Assembly: GCA_050700835.1 (NCBI GenBank)
Contig: JBOHDX010000008.1
Coordinates: 1 to 62,351 of the forward strand
DNA from: JBOHDX01 sp050700835
GTDB lineage: Bacteria; Actinomycetota; Actinomycetes; Propionibacteriales; Nocardioidaceae
DNA: 62,351 bases
Direction of reading: 5' to 3'
Notes under the pieces: generated by a model
What the model was told of the DNA's origin: nothing
Seen by the model: the letters and a program-made list of their open reading frames with translations, nothing else
The model's database searches: none
In this document: one piece after another, positions 27,872 to 36,760 of the stretch
Numbering within the stretch: the first letter of the stretch is position 1
Layout: each line of letters begins with the position of its first letter
Translations under genes and position numbers: made by a program

Positions 27872-28654
27872 TCAGCCCTTGTCGCGCCGCAGGTACGCCA
27901 ACTGGGCCGACACGGAGAGCTCGGCTGCGGGCCACAGCACGGGGTCGACGTCGGCGTAGACGCGTTCGACCACCTCGCGAGGGGTTGTCGCGCCGCCGGC
28001 AACGGCCTCGCGTACCTGCTCGAGCCGCTGAGCGCGGTGCGCGAGGTAGCCCTCGAACACGGCGAGCGCGTCCTCGATGACCGGACCGTGACCGGGCAGC
28101 ACCCGGCTCACCTCGGCCGACTCGGCGAGGTCGCGCAGACGGCGCAGCGAACCGAGGTAGGCACCCAGCTCACCGTCCGGATGAGCCACCACGGTGGTGC
28201 CGCGCCCAAGCACGGTGTCGCCGGTGAGCACCGCCCGATCCCCAGGAACCACGAACGACAGCGAGTCGGCCGAGTGCCCTGGGGTCGCCACGACTCGTAC
28301 CTCGAGTCCGTCCACGTCCACGACGTCGCCCTCGGCGAGGCCCTCCGCGCCGAGCCGATGCGCCGGGTCGAGCGCGCGGACGCCACTGCCGACCTGCTCG
28401 GCGAACGCGCGCGCGCCTTCGGAGTGGTCGAGGTGCCCATGGGTGAGCAGCACCTGGGTTACTGCTCCCGCAGTCTGCGCGACCGCGGCCAGATGCGCGG
28501 CGTCGAGCGGTCCGGGGTCGACGACGATCGACCGGCGGCCCTCGTGGGCACGCAGGATCCAGGTGTTAGTGCCGTCGAGGGTCATCGGGGACGGGTTCGG
28601 CGCCAGCACGCACTCCGCGTGGTCCCCGAACCGGCCGCCGCGCCAGGTCGTCAT
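27872..28654 (-). CDS. Metallo-beta-lactamase-fold hydrolase (Rv3677c-like)
   Basis: This 260-aa hydrolase has the zinc motif LLTHGHLDHSEGA, later metal ligands in ATPGHSADSLSF, GDTVLG and LPGHGP, and a C-terminal helical LACTB2-like region. Related proteins include LACTB2 nucleases and thioesterases, so the substrate is open. ATG 28654 was chosen; an upstream ATG at 28726 is in frame. It lies in the conserved crp-MBL-RidA neighbourhood. Confidence 0.87.
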   Translation of the reverse strand: MTTWRGGRFGDHAECVLAPNPSPMTLDGTNTWILRAHEGRRSIVVDPGPLDAAHLAAVAQTAGAVTQVLLTHGHLDHSEGARAFAEQVGSGVRALDPAHRLGAEGLAEGDVVDVDGLEVRVVATPGHSADSLSFVVPGDRAVLTGDTVLGRGTTVVAHPDGELGAYLGSLRRLRDLAESAEVSRVLPGHGPVIEDALAVFEGYLAHRAQRLEQVREAVAGGATTPREVVERVYADVDPVLWPAAELSVSAQLAYLRRDKG

Positions 28655-28736
28655 GAGGTCGTTCCCATGAGCCGAGCCCGGCGCCGACGTGATGGGCGGT
28701 TGGTCGTCGACCGGCGCACTTCCCATGGTGACTTGT

Positions 28737-28768
28737 CACTTCTCATGGGCTGCACCCCATGAGAAGTG
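28737..28768 (-). terminator. Perfect 13-bp inverted repeat
   Basis: CACTTCTCATGGG and CCCATGAGAAGTG pair perfectly around CTGCAC. The site lies between the stop of the NUDIX gene and the start of the MBL gene, both on the minus strand. It may terminate or attenuate read-through; an operator role for the MBL gene is the alternative. Confidence 0.5.
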
Positions 28769-28823
28769 CCGACGTACCACGAGAACGTGGTAAACCGACG
28801 AGGCCAGCCCCGCCCCTGGAGGG

Positions 28824-29645
28824 TCATGGGAGATCGGCTTCGAGGTAGTCCACGCCACCGTCGGCGACCAACCGTGGCATCACCGGCGTGATCCGCCGGC
28901 CAGCGGACGCGGTCAACGCGGCGGAGGCGTTGCCCACCGCCGACAGCTCGCGGCAGGTGACGTACGTCGGCGGCAGCATCGCCATGTCGCCGGCATCGAC
29001 CGCCGCCAGGGCCGCGGCCAGGGGCATCCACGCCGCGTGGTCGGCCTCGCCCGACACGTCCCGGGCCCGCTGTCCGGTCGGAAGCGCGGCCACGAAGAAC
29101 CTGGTGTCATAGCGACGCGGCTCGAACTCCGGGGTGATCCAATGCGCCCACGCCCCCAGCAGATCGGCCCGAAGCACTAGCCTGCGGTGGTCCAGCAGCG
29201 CCGCGAAGGACAGCGACTTGTCGATCAGGGCCAGCCGGTCGGCCTCCCAGTCCGGCGACGTCGTGTCGGCAACCACTGTCTTGGGATCAGCGCCGGCCAA
29301 CAGCACGCCGGACTCCTCGAAGGTCTCACGCACCGCGGCGCATACGAGCGCCCGCGCCGTCGCCTCGTCGCAACCGAAGCGCTCAGCCCAGAGCGTCGCG
29401 CCCGGCCCCGCCCACGCGACCGACCGGTCCGCGTCTCGCGGGTCGACGACCCCTCCGGGGAAGACGTACATCCCGGCGGCGAACGCCATCTGCGCGTGCC
29501 GGCGCAGAAGGTACGCCTCGAGGCCCACGTCGCCGTCGCGCACCAGCACGACGGTGGCCGCATGGCGCGCTGCCATCGGGCGGCGCCGGCCGGCGCGGAA
29601 CTGCTCCGCGTCGTCGGCCAGCGATGCCGGCATCGGAACCCGCAC
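28824..29645 (-). CDS. NUDIX hydrolase with insertion in the NUDIX box (NUDT19-like)
   Basis: This 273-aa protein reads FPGGVVDPRDAD, then about 30 residues later CAAVRETFEESGVLL. The canonical spacing between the Gly and the REx2EE part is therefore expanded, as in NUDT19/RP2-type acyl-CoA hydrolases. The other family segments are VVLVRDG and YVFPGG. GTG 29645 begins 5 nt downstream of the ridA stop. It is probably a diphosphohydrolase for CoA-like substrates; this is inferred only. Confidence 0.8.
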   Translation of the reverse strand: MRVPMPASLADDAEQFRAGRRRPMAARHAATVVLVRDGDVGLEAYLLRRHAQMAFAAGMYVFPGGVVDPRDADRSVAWAGPGATLWAERFGCDEATARALVCAAVRETFEESGVLLAGADPKTVVADTTSPDWEADRLALIDKSLSFAALLDHRRLVLRADLLGAWAHWITPEFEPRRYDTRFFVAALPTGQRARDVSGEADHAAWMPLAAALAAVDAGDMAMLPPTYVTCRELSAVGNASAALTASAGRRITPVMPRLVADGGVDYLEADLP

Positions 29646-29650
29646 GGCGG

Positions 29651-30124
29651 TCAGCCCGCGTCCCCGGACACCTCGACGACGAGGTCGACCTCGACCGGCG
29701 AGTCGAGCGGCAGCACGGGAACCCCCACCGCGCTCCGCGCATGCCGGCCGGCGTCGCCGAACACCTCGCCGAGCAGCTCGCTGGCGCCGTTGGCCACGCT
29801 GGGCTGTGCGGTGAAGTCGGTGCTGCTCGCCACGAACACCACCACCTTGACGATCCTCGCCACGGCGGACAGGTCACCGACCTGCGCCCTCACGGCTGCC
29901 AGCGCGTTGAGCGCCCCCTGCCGCGCACAATCGGTCGCGTCCTCGACGCTGACGTCGGCACCGACCTTGCCGGTGGCCATCAGCTTGCCGTCGCGCATCG
30001 GGAGCTGCCCGGAGGTGTAGACGTACGACCCGGTGCGTACGGCCGGAACGTAGGACGCGACCGGCGGCACCACATCAGGGATCGTCAGGCCGAGCTCGGC
30101 GAGGCGCTCCTCAGGCGTGGCCAT
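29651..30124 (-). CDS. RidA/YjgF-family protein
   Basis: This 157-aa protein has the Rid fold with YTSGQLPM, a central NALAAVRAQVGDLSAV and the C-terminal VEVDLVVEV. It is longer than classic RidA and fits the Rv3678c-type subgroup with an extended N-terminus. Whether the arginine needed for enamine/imine deaminase activity is present is unclear: ARSAVGV occupies its expected position. ATG 30124, overlapping the small DUF4177 gene by one base (TGATG). Confidence 0.83.
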   Translation of the reverse strand: MATPEERLAELGLTIPDVVPPVASYVPAVRTGSYVYTSGQLPMRDGKLMATGKVGADVSVEDATDCARQGALNALAAVRAQVGDLSAVARIVKVVVFVASSTDFTAQPSVANGASELLGEVFGDAGRHARSAVGVPVLPLDSPVEVDLVVEVSGDAG

Positions 30125-30291
30125 CAGGCGTCTCCGCCGGCGAGCGGCCGCTTGAAGTAGGCGACCAGGTTCTCCGGGTTCATGCCCGGCACCATCTGCA
30201 CCAGCTCCCACCCGTCGGCTCCGAAGTTGTCGAGGATCTGCTTGGTCGCGTGCACCAGCACGGGCGCTGTCATGTACTCCCACTTGGTCAT
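30124..30291 (-). CDS. Small DUF4177-type protein
   Basis: This 55-aa ORF runs MTKWEYMTAPVLVHATKQ to a basic KRPLAGGDA end, with the DNFGADGWELVQMV core of DUF4177. Its stop overlaps the ridA start (TGATG), so the pair is translationally coupled. A comparable tiny gene accompanies ridA in many actinobacteria. It probably begins the ridA-NUDIX operon. Function unknown. Confidence 0.82.
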   Translation of the reverse strand: MTKWEYMTAPVLVHATKQILDNFGADGWELVQMVPGMNPENLVAYFKRPLAGGDA

Positions 30292-30335
30292 GCGGCGACC
30301 TTAGTGCTCCCTATGGCGGTCTACGCTGCGGCGGC

Positions 30336-31220
30336 GTGACCCCCGCCCCTCCGCAGCAACCCGAACCCCGACCGGCGGGCCGAGCCGCCCGCCAGGTCGA
30401 GCACCCGCCCGCTCGCGACCCGCGAGGCATCCTGGACCGGCCGGCCGAACGGCCCGACGCAACGGTCCGCTATGGCGGCCGGGTCGACCAGGTCGTCGAC
30501 GTGTTCCTCCCACCGCAGCGGGTCGACGGTGCAGTGACGGTGGCCCGACCCGCCCCGGTCCTCGTGCTCCTTCACGGCGGCTTCTGGCGCCAGGAGTACG
30601 ACCGGCACCACGTCCGCCCGCTGGCCCACGCTCTGTGCGCCGAGGGCCTCGTGGTCGCGACGCCCGAGTACGCCCGCACCGGCGGCGTGGGCGGCTGGCC
30701 CCACATGTTCGACGACATTGCGGCGGTCCGGGACGCGCTTCCGACGCTGCTGGCAGCGGTGGCGCCCGGGCGTACCCAGGAGGGTCCGGTGACGGTCGCC
30801 GGGCACAGCGCCGGCGGGCACCTCGCCCTCTGGTGGGCGCTCACGGCACCAGACCCGGGCAGCGTCCGCCGGGTCGTCGCGCTCGCGCCCGTCGCCGACC
30901 TCCGACGCGGCCACGCCGAGCGCCTCGGGGAGGGCGCCGTCGAAGCGCTGCTCGGCGGCACTCCCGAGCAGCACCCCGATCGCTACGACGCGTGCGATCC
31001 GGTGCGCCTGCTCGCCGCAACCGAACGGGCAACGCCGGTCACTGTGCCGGTCACTGTGCTGCACGGTACCGACGATGGTGTCGTGCCGGTCGAGCACTCC
31101 CGCGACCTTCACGGCGTCACGTTCGTCGAGCTGCCCGACACCGAGCACTTCGCACTGATCGATCCGCTGCAGCCCGCGTGGCCGACGGTCCGCGACGCGA
31201 TCCTCCGCGGGCAGCACTGA
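30336..31220 (+). CDS. Alpha/beta hydrolase, kynurenine-formamidase/esterase-like
   Basis: This 294-aa serine hydrolase has the HGGFW oxyanion motif, nucleophile GHSAGGH, acid Asp in HGTDDGVVP and catalytic His in DTEHFAL. The HGGFW and GHSAGGH combination resembles arylformamidase-like esterases, but no kynurenine pathway genes are nearby, so only hydrolase is supported. GTG 30336, with a disordered 35-residue N-terminus. It is followed after 3 nt by the ArsA-like gene. Confidence 0.85.
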   Translation: MTPAPPQQPEPRPAGRAARQVEHPPARDPRGILDRPAERPDATVRYGGRVDQVVDVFLPPQRVDGAVTVARPAPVLVLLHGGFWRQEYDRHHVRPLAHALCAEGLVVATPEYARTGGVGGWPHMFDDIAAVRDALPTLLAAVAPGRTQEGPVTVAGHSAGGHLALWWALTAPDPGSVRRVVALAPVADLRRGHAERLGEGAVEALLGGTPEQHPDRYDACDPVRLLAATERATPVTVPVTVLHGTDDGVVPVEHSRDLHGVTFVELPDTEHFALIDPLQPAWPTVRDAILRGQH

Positions 31221-31223
31221 CCG

Positions 31224-32252
31224 GTGCTGCGTACGCTCGACCCCGTGACCGCTGCCGCCGCGACGCCCGCCGCCAGGTCGTCGCCCGTACGCGTGCACGT
31301 CGTCACCGGCAAGGGCGGCACCGGCAAGACGACGCTCGCTGCCGCGCTCGCCCTGGCCCTGGCCGGGCGCGGGAAGAAGATCCTGCTGTGCGAGGCCGAG
31401 GGCCGCCAAGGGATCGCGCAGATGTTCGACGTGCCTCCATTGCCCTACACCGAGAAGCGGGTCGCGGTTGCCTCCGCCGGCGGTCAGGTCTATGCCCTGG
31501 CGATCGACCCCGAGGCTGCGCTGATGGAGTACCTCGACATGTACTACAAGCTCGGACGGGCCGGGAAGGTGCTGGACCGCTTCGGAGTGGTCGACTTCGC
31601 CACCACCATCGCACCGGGACTGCGGGACGTACTGCTCACCGGCAAGGTGTACGAAGCGGCGCGGCGGCGCGACAAGAACGGCGACCACACCTACGACGCC
31701 CTGGTGCTCGACGCGCCTCCCACCGGCCGGATCGCCCGCTTCCTCAACGTGAACCGCGAGGTGGCCGGGCTCGCCAAGGTCGGTCCGATCCGGAACCAGG
31801 CGGACGCCATCATGCGGCTGCTGCGCTCCCGGCGGACGGCCGTGCACATCGCCGCCGTGCTGGAGGAGATGCCGGTGCAGGAGGCGGTCGACGCGATCGC
31901 CGCGTTACAGGCGGCCGACCTGCCCGTCGGTCAGGTCCTGGTCAACCAGGTCCGTCACTCTCCACTGCCTCCCGACTGCCGCGAGGCGCTTGCGAACGGG
32001 GACGCGCCGCAGGAAGCAACGCTCGCGTCCGACCTCGCCAAGGCAGGGCTCGACGGCGCCCCCGGGTTGGCGACGGCCCTGCTCGCCGAGGGCCTCGACC
32101 ACCTCGTGCGACTCGACCTCGAGGACGAGCAACAGGCGATCCTCGACCAGCTCGACACTCCGTCGGTCCGGCTGCCGATGGTGCCCGAGGGCATCGACCT
32201 CGGGGCGTTGTACGACCTGGGCGAGTCGATGCGGCGGCAGGGTCTGGCATGA
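31224..32252 (+). CDS. ArsA-like ATPase, first of pair (Rv3679-like)
   Basis: This 342-aa ATPase of the ArsA/Get3 class has a P-loop VVTGKGGTGKTTLAAAL and the segment EAEGRQGIAQMFDVPPLPY, characteristic of the mycobacterial Rv3679 group. Switch region VLDAPPTGRIARFL. No arsenic genes are near, so an anion-pump role is unlikely; in mycobacteria the pair has been tied to the granuloma/envelope stress response. The start may be GTG 31224 or GTG 31245. It is coupled to the second ATPase by an ATGA overlap. Confidence 0.9.
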   Translation: MLRTLDPVTAAAATPAARSSPVRVHVVTGKGGTGKTTLAAALALALAGRGKKILLCEAEGRQGIAQMFDVPPLPYTEKRVAVASAGGQVYALAIDPEAALMEYLDMYYKLGRAGKVLDRFGVVDFATTIAPGLRDVLLTGKVYEAARRRDKNGDHTYDALVLDAPPTGRIARFLNVNREVAGLAKVGPIRNQADAIMRLLRSRRTAVHIAAVLEEMPVQEAVDAIAALQAADLPVGQVLVNQVRHSPLPPDCREALANGDAPQEATLASDLAKAGLDGAPGLATALLAEGLDHLVRLDLEDEQQAILDQLDTPSVRLPMVPEGIDLGALYDLGESMRRQGLA

Positions 32253-33457
32253 GTCGCAGGTCGAGCACGTCACCGCGCGAGCACGAGCGGGACCGCCGCG
32301 CGCGGACCGGACCGCCGTCACGGCACACCGGCACGACCCGGCTCGACGTCGACACCCTGCTCGACGACGACGACACCGGGATCATCGTCTGCTGCGGATC
32401 CGGGGGCGTCGGCAAGACCACCACCTCCGCAGCCCTGGCGTTGCGGGCCGCGGAGCGTGGTCGCAAGGTCGTCGTGCTCACCATCGACCCGGCGCGCCGG
32501 CTGGCCCAGGCGCTGGGGCTCACCGCCCTGGACAACACCCCCCGCGCGGTCGCCGACGTCGACACCGCGTCCGGCGGCAGCCTCGACGCCATGATGCTGG
32601 ACATGAAGCGGACCTTCGACGAGGTCGTCGAGGCCCATGCGCGGCCGGACAAGGCCAGGCAGATCCTGACCAACCCCTTCTACATCGCGCTCTCCAGCTC
32701 CTTCGCGGGCACGCAGGAGTACATGGCGATGGAGAAGCTCGGCCAGCTGTATGCCGACGCGCAGTCCAGTGGCCGCTGGGACCTGATCGTGGTGGACACG
32801 CCTCCGTCACGGTCGGCGTTGGATTTCCTGGACGCGCCCGAGCGGTTGTCGTCGCTGCTCGACGGCCGGCTGATCCGACTCCTCCTGGCGCCGGCGAAGG
32901 GCCCGGCCAAGGTCTTCTCGGCCGGCTTCGGGATCGTGACGGCGACGATGAGCAAGATCCTCGGCGCCCAGGTGCTGCGCGACGTACAAACGTTCGTTGC
33001 GGCGTTCGACACGTTGTTCGGTGGCTTCCGGCAACGGGCCGAGCAGACGTACGCCCTGCTTCAGGCGCAGGGGACGGCGTTCCTGGTCGTCGCGGCTCCG
33101 GAGCCCGACGCGTTGCGGGAGGCCGCCTACTTCGTGGACCGGCTGACCCAGGAGGACATGCCGCTGGCCGGGATCGTCCTCAACCGAACCACCGAGCCGC
33201 GGGCGGACCTGTCGGCGGAGGAAGCGCATGCCGCGGCTGCCCGGTTGGGGGACGTCGACTCGTCCTTGGCCTGCGCGGCCGGGCTGCTGCACGTGCACGA
33301 GTCGCTGGCCACCGCGCACGCACGCGAGACCCGGCTGCGGCACCGGTTCGCTGCGGCCCATCCGCAGGTGGCGGGGGCGGCGATCCCCGCGCTGGCCGGC
33401 GACGTCCACGACCTGGACGGTCTGCGTACGGTCGGGGCGCTGCTCACCACATCCTGA
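32249..33457 (+). CDS. ArsA-like ATPase, second of pair (Rv3680-like)
   Basis: This 402-aa partner of the preceding gene has the P-loop IVCCGSGGVGKTTTSAAL, IDPARRLAQALGL and VVDTPPSRSALDFL. The N-terminal 35 residues are charged and variable. It starts at ATG 32249, overlapping the stop of its partner, so they probably form a heterodimer. It is followed by a hairpin terminator shared with the convergent WhiB gene. Membrane-targeting or client-protein roles are inferred from the Get3 fold. Confidence 0.9.
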   Translation: MSRRSSTSPREHERDRRARTGPPSRHTGTTRLDVDTLLDDDDTGIIVCCGSGGVGKTTTSAALALRAAERGRKVVVLTIDPARRLAQALGLTALDNTPRAVADVDTASGGSLDAMMLDMKRTFDEVVEAHARPDKARQILTNPFYIALSSSFAGTQEYMAMEKLGQLYADAQSSGRWDLIVVDTPPSRSALDFLDAPERLSSLLDGRLIRLLLAPAKGPAKVFSAGFGIVTATMSKILGAQVLRDVQTFVAAFDTLFGGFRQRAEQTYALLQAQGTAFLVVAAPEPDALREAAYFVDRLTQEDMPLAGIVLNRTTEPRADLSAEEAHAAAARLGDVDSSLACAAGLLHVHESLATAHARETRLRHRFAAAHPQVAGAAIPALAGDVHDLDGLRTVGALLTTS

Positions 33458-33519
33458 CGGCCGGGGCGAGGGCCGGGCGAAGGGCCCGACCGGCGAGCCC
33501 AGGGCGAGGGGCATGAAGG

Positions 33520-33546
33520 GAGGGACGGTCCCGAAGAACCGTCCCT
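33520..33546. terminator. 10-bp hairpin between the convergent ArsA pair and WhiB gene
   Basis: GAGGGACGGT and ACCGTCCCTC pair perfectly around an 8-nt loop (CCCGAAGA). It lies in the 254-nt gap between convergent genes and may terminate either side. I see no other element in this gap. Confidence 0.6.
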
Positions 33547-33711
33547 CTCCTCCCCCGTTCCCCCCGAGGCCGCACTCCCCCCGAAGCGACAGCCCCACAC
33601 CCAACAGACGACGATCGTGGGGGTTTGGTTGCCCGCACGCGCCAGAATCTGTCCGGAAAGTTCCGACGCCTGCTCGGTCAGGAGGTTCAGCGGCGGATCT
33701 TGGCACCCGCG

Positions 33712-34014
33712 TCAGCCGGCGGCGGGAACCGCCCCGGTGCGGCTGTGCTCCTCCTGCGCCGCCTGAAGCAGCTGACGCCACGACGAGACGTTGGGTCGGC
33801 GGCGCAGCAACGAGCGGCGCTCTCGCTCGGTCATGCCGCCCCAGACGCCCCACTCGATCTGGTTGTCAAGAGCCTCCGCCAGGCACTCGGTACGCACCGG
33901 ACACGAAGCACACAGCTGCTTGGCGCGGTTCTGCTCGGCTCCGCGGACGAACAAGGAGTCCGGCCGGGTGCTCCGGCACGCTGCCTGCTCGGTCCATTCG
34001 TGGATCCACGTCAT
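33712..34014 (-). CDS. whiB4: WhiB-family iron-sulfur regulator (WhiB4/WblA-type)
   Basis: This 100-aa protein has four cluster-binding cysteines at C13, C35, C38 and C44 (C-x2-C-x5-C spacing), the GVWGG turn with MTERERRSL, and a basic C-terminal region. It probably binds [4Fe-4S] and acts with the principal sigma factor. Position between the ArsA pair and the ponA2-like gene matches mycobacterial whiB4 and Streptomyces wblA, both linked to redox or developmental control. ATG 34014 with GGGGAGGA upstream. A perfect palindrome lies just upstream. Confidence 0.92.
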   Translation of the reverse strand: MTWIHEWTEQAACRSTRPDSLFVRGAEQNRAKQLCASCPVRTECLAEALDNQIEWGVWGGMTERERRSLLRRRPNVSSWRQLLQAAQEEHSRTGAVPAAG

Positions 34015-34036
34015 GATGGGTCCTCCCCGAGATCAA

Positions 34037-34051
34037 TCCGGACTGTCCGGA
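34037..34051. promoter_or_regulatory. Perfect 15-bp palindrome upstream of the WhiB gene
   Basis: TCCGGAC-T-GTCCGGA lies 23-37 nt upstream of the WhiB start codon. Its position suggests an operator overlapping the promoter or leader. The bound factor is unknown. Confidence 0.5.
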
Positions 34052-34143
34052 CCAAACCCTTCACGAGCCGCCTGGGTGCGCCCGCCGGAATGAAGTTACG
34101 GGGCCGCGCCCGAACCCGGCAGAGTCGAACCGGTCATTTCCTG

Positions 34144-34159
34144 TAGTCCTTTGGGACTA
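34144..34159. promoter_or_regulatory. Inverted repeat in the WhiB/PBP divergent region
   Basis: TAGTCC-TTTG-GGACTA, in the 266-nt divergent region between the WhiB and PBP genes. Could be a regulatory site for either gene; I found no clear -10/-35 boxes. Confidence 0.35.
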
Positions 34160-34280
34160 TTCGTCACTAAGCCTCTGCACGACGCGACGAGCCGGTGATA
34201 GGACCGACGCAGCGACTCATGTCGCCCCCGAGACGGTGCGCGAGTACGCGGTTCGACGGTGACCACGTACCCTGAGGGGC

Positions 34281-36677
34281 ATGCCCGCGGACAGATACCT
34301 CCCCGGTGACCGGCGCCCGCGCTGGCACAGGCACACCCCGCGCACCCTCGCCAGCCTCGCCGGCGTGAGCGCCTTGTGCGGGGTCCTCGTCGCCGGCTTG
34401 GCCCTTCCCGTGGCCGCTGTGCTCGGCCTCACCACCCGTGACATCGCGCAGGGGTTCCAGAACTTCCCGCTGGCCCTGCACCAGAGCCCGATCCCGCAGC
34501 GTTCGGTGCTGCTGTCGGCGGCCGGCAAGCCGGTGGCCTACTTCTACAAGGAGAACCGGCAGGACATCAGCCTCAAGCAGGTCTCCCCGGTGATGAAGCG
34601 CGCGATGGTGGCGATCGAGGACTCGCGGTTCTACCAGCACGGCGCGATCGACCTCAAGGGCACCATCCGGGCGCTGATCAACAACGCCAGCAACTCCTCG
34701 ACCCAGGGTGGCTCGACGCTGACCCAGCAGCTGGTCAAGATGACGCTGCTCGAGCAGGCGACCACGAAGGCGCAGCGAATCGCGGCCACGGCGGACAGCT
34801 ACGCTCGCAAGATCCGCGAGCTGAAGTACGCCATGGCGTACGAAGCGACGCACTCCAAGCACCAGATCCTCAACAACTACCTCAACATCGCCTACTTCGG
34901 CGACGGCGCCTACGGCATCGAGATCGCCGCACAGCACTACTTCTCGGTGCACGCCTCGCAGCTTTCGCTGCCGCAGGCGGCCCTCCTGGCCGGGCTGGTG
35001 CAGAACCCCACCTACTACGACCCGACGACCTATCCGCAGAACGCGCTCGCGCGGCGCAACACGGTGCTGGCCCGGATGGCCCAGCTCGGCGAGCTCCGCC
35101 AGCGCAGGGCCGACAAGCTGATGAAGACGGGGCTCGGGCTCAAGGTCACGACGTTCACCAACGGCTGCGTGAACACCGCGGCCCCGTTCTACTGCTCCTA
35201 CGTCCAGTCCTACCTCCTGAACGACTCGGCCTTGGGCACGAACCCCGACACCCGCAACGCCGAGCTGCTCGGCGGCGGTCTGACCATCCAGACGACCCTG
35301 AGTCTGCGCGACCAGAAGGCCACCGACAAGTCGGTGCACGCGCACGTCTTCCCGACCGACAACGCGGTCGGCGCGATGGCGTTGGTCCAGCCGGGCACCG
35401 GCAAGGTGATGGCCCTGTCGCAGTCGCGCCCGATGGGCAACAACGCCAAGGCGGGCCAGACGTACCTCAACTTCACCGTGCCCAAGCAGTACGGCGACGC
35501 CAACGGCTTCCAGGCGGGATCGACGTTCAAGGCGTTCGTGCTGGCGACGGCGCTGCAGGAGGGCTACCCCGCCACGACGGCGTTCAACTCGCCGTGGAGC
35601 ATGGTGATGCCGGCCGGGAGCTACACCAACTGCAGTGGCTACCCGACGGCCGTGTGGCCGGTGAACAGCTCCACGACGTCGGGCTATATGGACGCCTACA
35701 AGGGCACTCGTCTGTCGGTCAACACCTACTTCGCCCAGCTGGAGAAGCTCGCCGGGCTGTGCCCGTCGGTCAAGACGGCGCGGGACGCGGGAGTCGTCGT
35801 GCCGAAGCAGGACGAGGTGGGTCCGTTCACCCTTGGCGTCACCGACGTCAGCCCGCTGACGATGGCCGCCGCCTACGCCACCTGGCCGGCCCGGGGGATG
35901 TACTGCCAGCCGATGCCGGTCACGTCGGTGACCGACGTCAACGGCAAGGTGCTCAAGACATGGCACCGGTCGTGTCACCGGGTGGTCAAGCCCGCTGTGG
36001 CCGACCAGATCAACGACATCCTGCGCGGCGTGCAACAGCCGGGCGGGTTCGGCTACGACCTCGGCCACACCGGCCTGAACATCCCATCGGCGGCCAAGAC
36101 CGGCACGACCGACAAGAACGTCTCGGTCTGGTACATGGGCTACACCCCCTCGCTGGTGGCTGCGGCAATGATTGCGGGCGCCAACAGCCAGGGCAGCCAG
36201 ATCTCCCTGAACGGTCAGACCGTCGGCAACACCTTCATCACCGATGCGTCGGGCAGCGGCGCGGCCGGACCGATGTGGGCCGGAGCCATGCAGGTGATCC
36301 AGAACTGGCTCCCCAACATCGACTTCCACAAGGTCGACCAGAGCAAGCTCGGGGGCGCCGTGATCTCGGTCCCGTCGGTCGGAGGCATGTCGGTTACCGA
36401 TGCGACGAACGCCCTGAAGAAAGCCGGGTTCAACCCGCAGGTGTCCGGCTCGGACTACTCCGGCTACCCCGCCGGCACGGTTGCCTACACCATCCCGGGC
36501 ACCGGCTCCACGGCGTACAAGGGGCAGGCCGTGCAGATCATCGTGTCCAACGGTCCGGCGCCGGTCCAGAAGCCGCCGCCGACCCACAAGCCGCCCGGCG
36601 GCGGTGGCGGAGGGGGTGGGGGGAAGCCTCCGCACCATCACCACGGTGGCGGCGGCGGCGGCCACCACCACCACTGA
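34281..36677 (+). CDS. ponA2: Bifunctional class A penicillin-binding protein with PASTA domain and His-rich tail
   Basis: This 798-aa peptidoglycan synthase has an N-terminal membrane helix (about 22-46), a glycosyltransferase GT51 domain with catalytic Glu113 (EDSRFYQHG) and GGSTLTQQLVKM, and a transpeptidase domain with nucleophile Ser414 (GSTFK), SVN and KTGTT. One PASTA domain lies at about 690-765. The C-terminus ends in runs of glycine and two His4 tracts, which is unusual. ATG 34281. Mycobacterial PonA2 (Rv3682) has the same position and architecture without, to my knowledge, such a tail. Confidence 0.93.
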   Translation: MPADRYLPGDRRPRWHRHTPRTLASLAGVSALCGVLVAGLALPVAAVLGLTTRDIAQGFQNFPLALHQSPIPQRSVLLSAAGKPVAYFYKENRQDISLKQVSPVMKRAMVAIEDSRFYQHGAIDLKGTIRALINNASNSSTQGGSTLTQQLVKMTLLEQATTKAQRIAATADSYARKIRELKYAMAYEATHSKHQILNNYLNIAYFGDGAYGIEIAAQHYFSVHASQLSLPQAALLAGLVQNPTYYDPTTYPQNALARRNTVLARMAQLGELRQRRADKLMKTGLGLKVTTFTNGCVNTAAPFYCSYVQSYLLNDSALGTNPDTRNAELLGGGLTIQTTLSLRDQKATDKSVHAHVFPTDNAVGAMALVQPGTGKVMALSQSRPMGNNAKAGQTYLNFTVPKQYGDANGFQAGSTFKAFVLATALQEGYPATTAFNSPWSMVMPAGSYTNCSGYPTAVWPVNSSTTSGYMDAYKGTRLSVNTYFAQLEKLAGLCPSVKTARDAGVVVPKQDEVGPFTLGVTDVSPLTMAAAYATWPARGMYCQPMPVTSVTDVNGKVLKTWHRSCHRVVKPAVADQINDILRGVQQPGGFGYDLGHTGLNIPSAAKTGTTDKNVSVWYMGYTPSLVAAAMIAGANSQGSQISLNGQTVGNTFITDASGSGAAGPMWAGAMQVIQNWLPNIDFHKVDQSKLGGAVISVPSVGGMSVTDATNALKKAGFNPQVSGSDYSGYPAGTVAYTIPGTGSTAYKGQAVQIIVSNGPAPVQKPPPTHKPPGGGGGGGGGKPPHHHHGGGGGGHHHH

Positions 36678-36704
36678 GGGCACCACTGAGGGCACCACTG
36701 AGGG
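36669..36704. repeat. 12-bp perfect tandem triplicate at the PBP stop
   Basis: CACCACTGAGGG is repeated three times. The first copy contains the last histidine codons and the stop codon (TGA 36675-36677). Confidence 0.92.
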
Positions 36705-36760
36705 GTGGGCGGCGGTCCATCCACCGCCGCCGGTTAGCCGCCGGTTAGCCGGGGACAGCC

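Noticed and set aside
31224..33457. Arsenite efflux ATPases
   Set aside because: No arsenic transporter, reductase or ArsR nearby. The pair matches the Rv3679/Rv3680 group.
34167..36698. Minus-strand open frame of about 840 codons opposite the PBP gene
   Set aside because: Antisense shadow; low-complexity His/Arg/Gly product with no domain.
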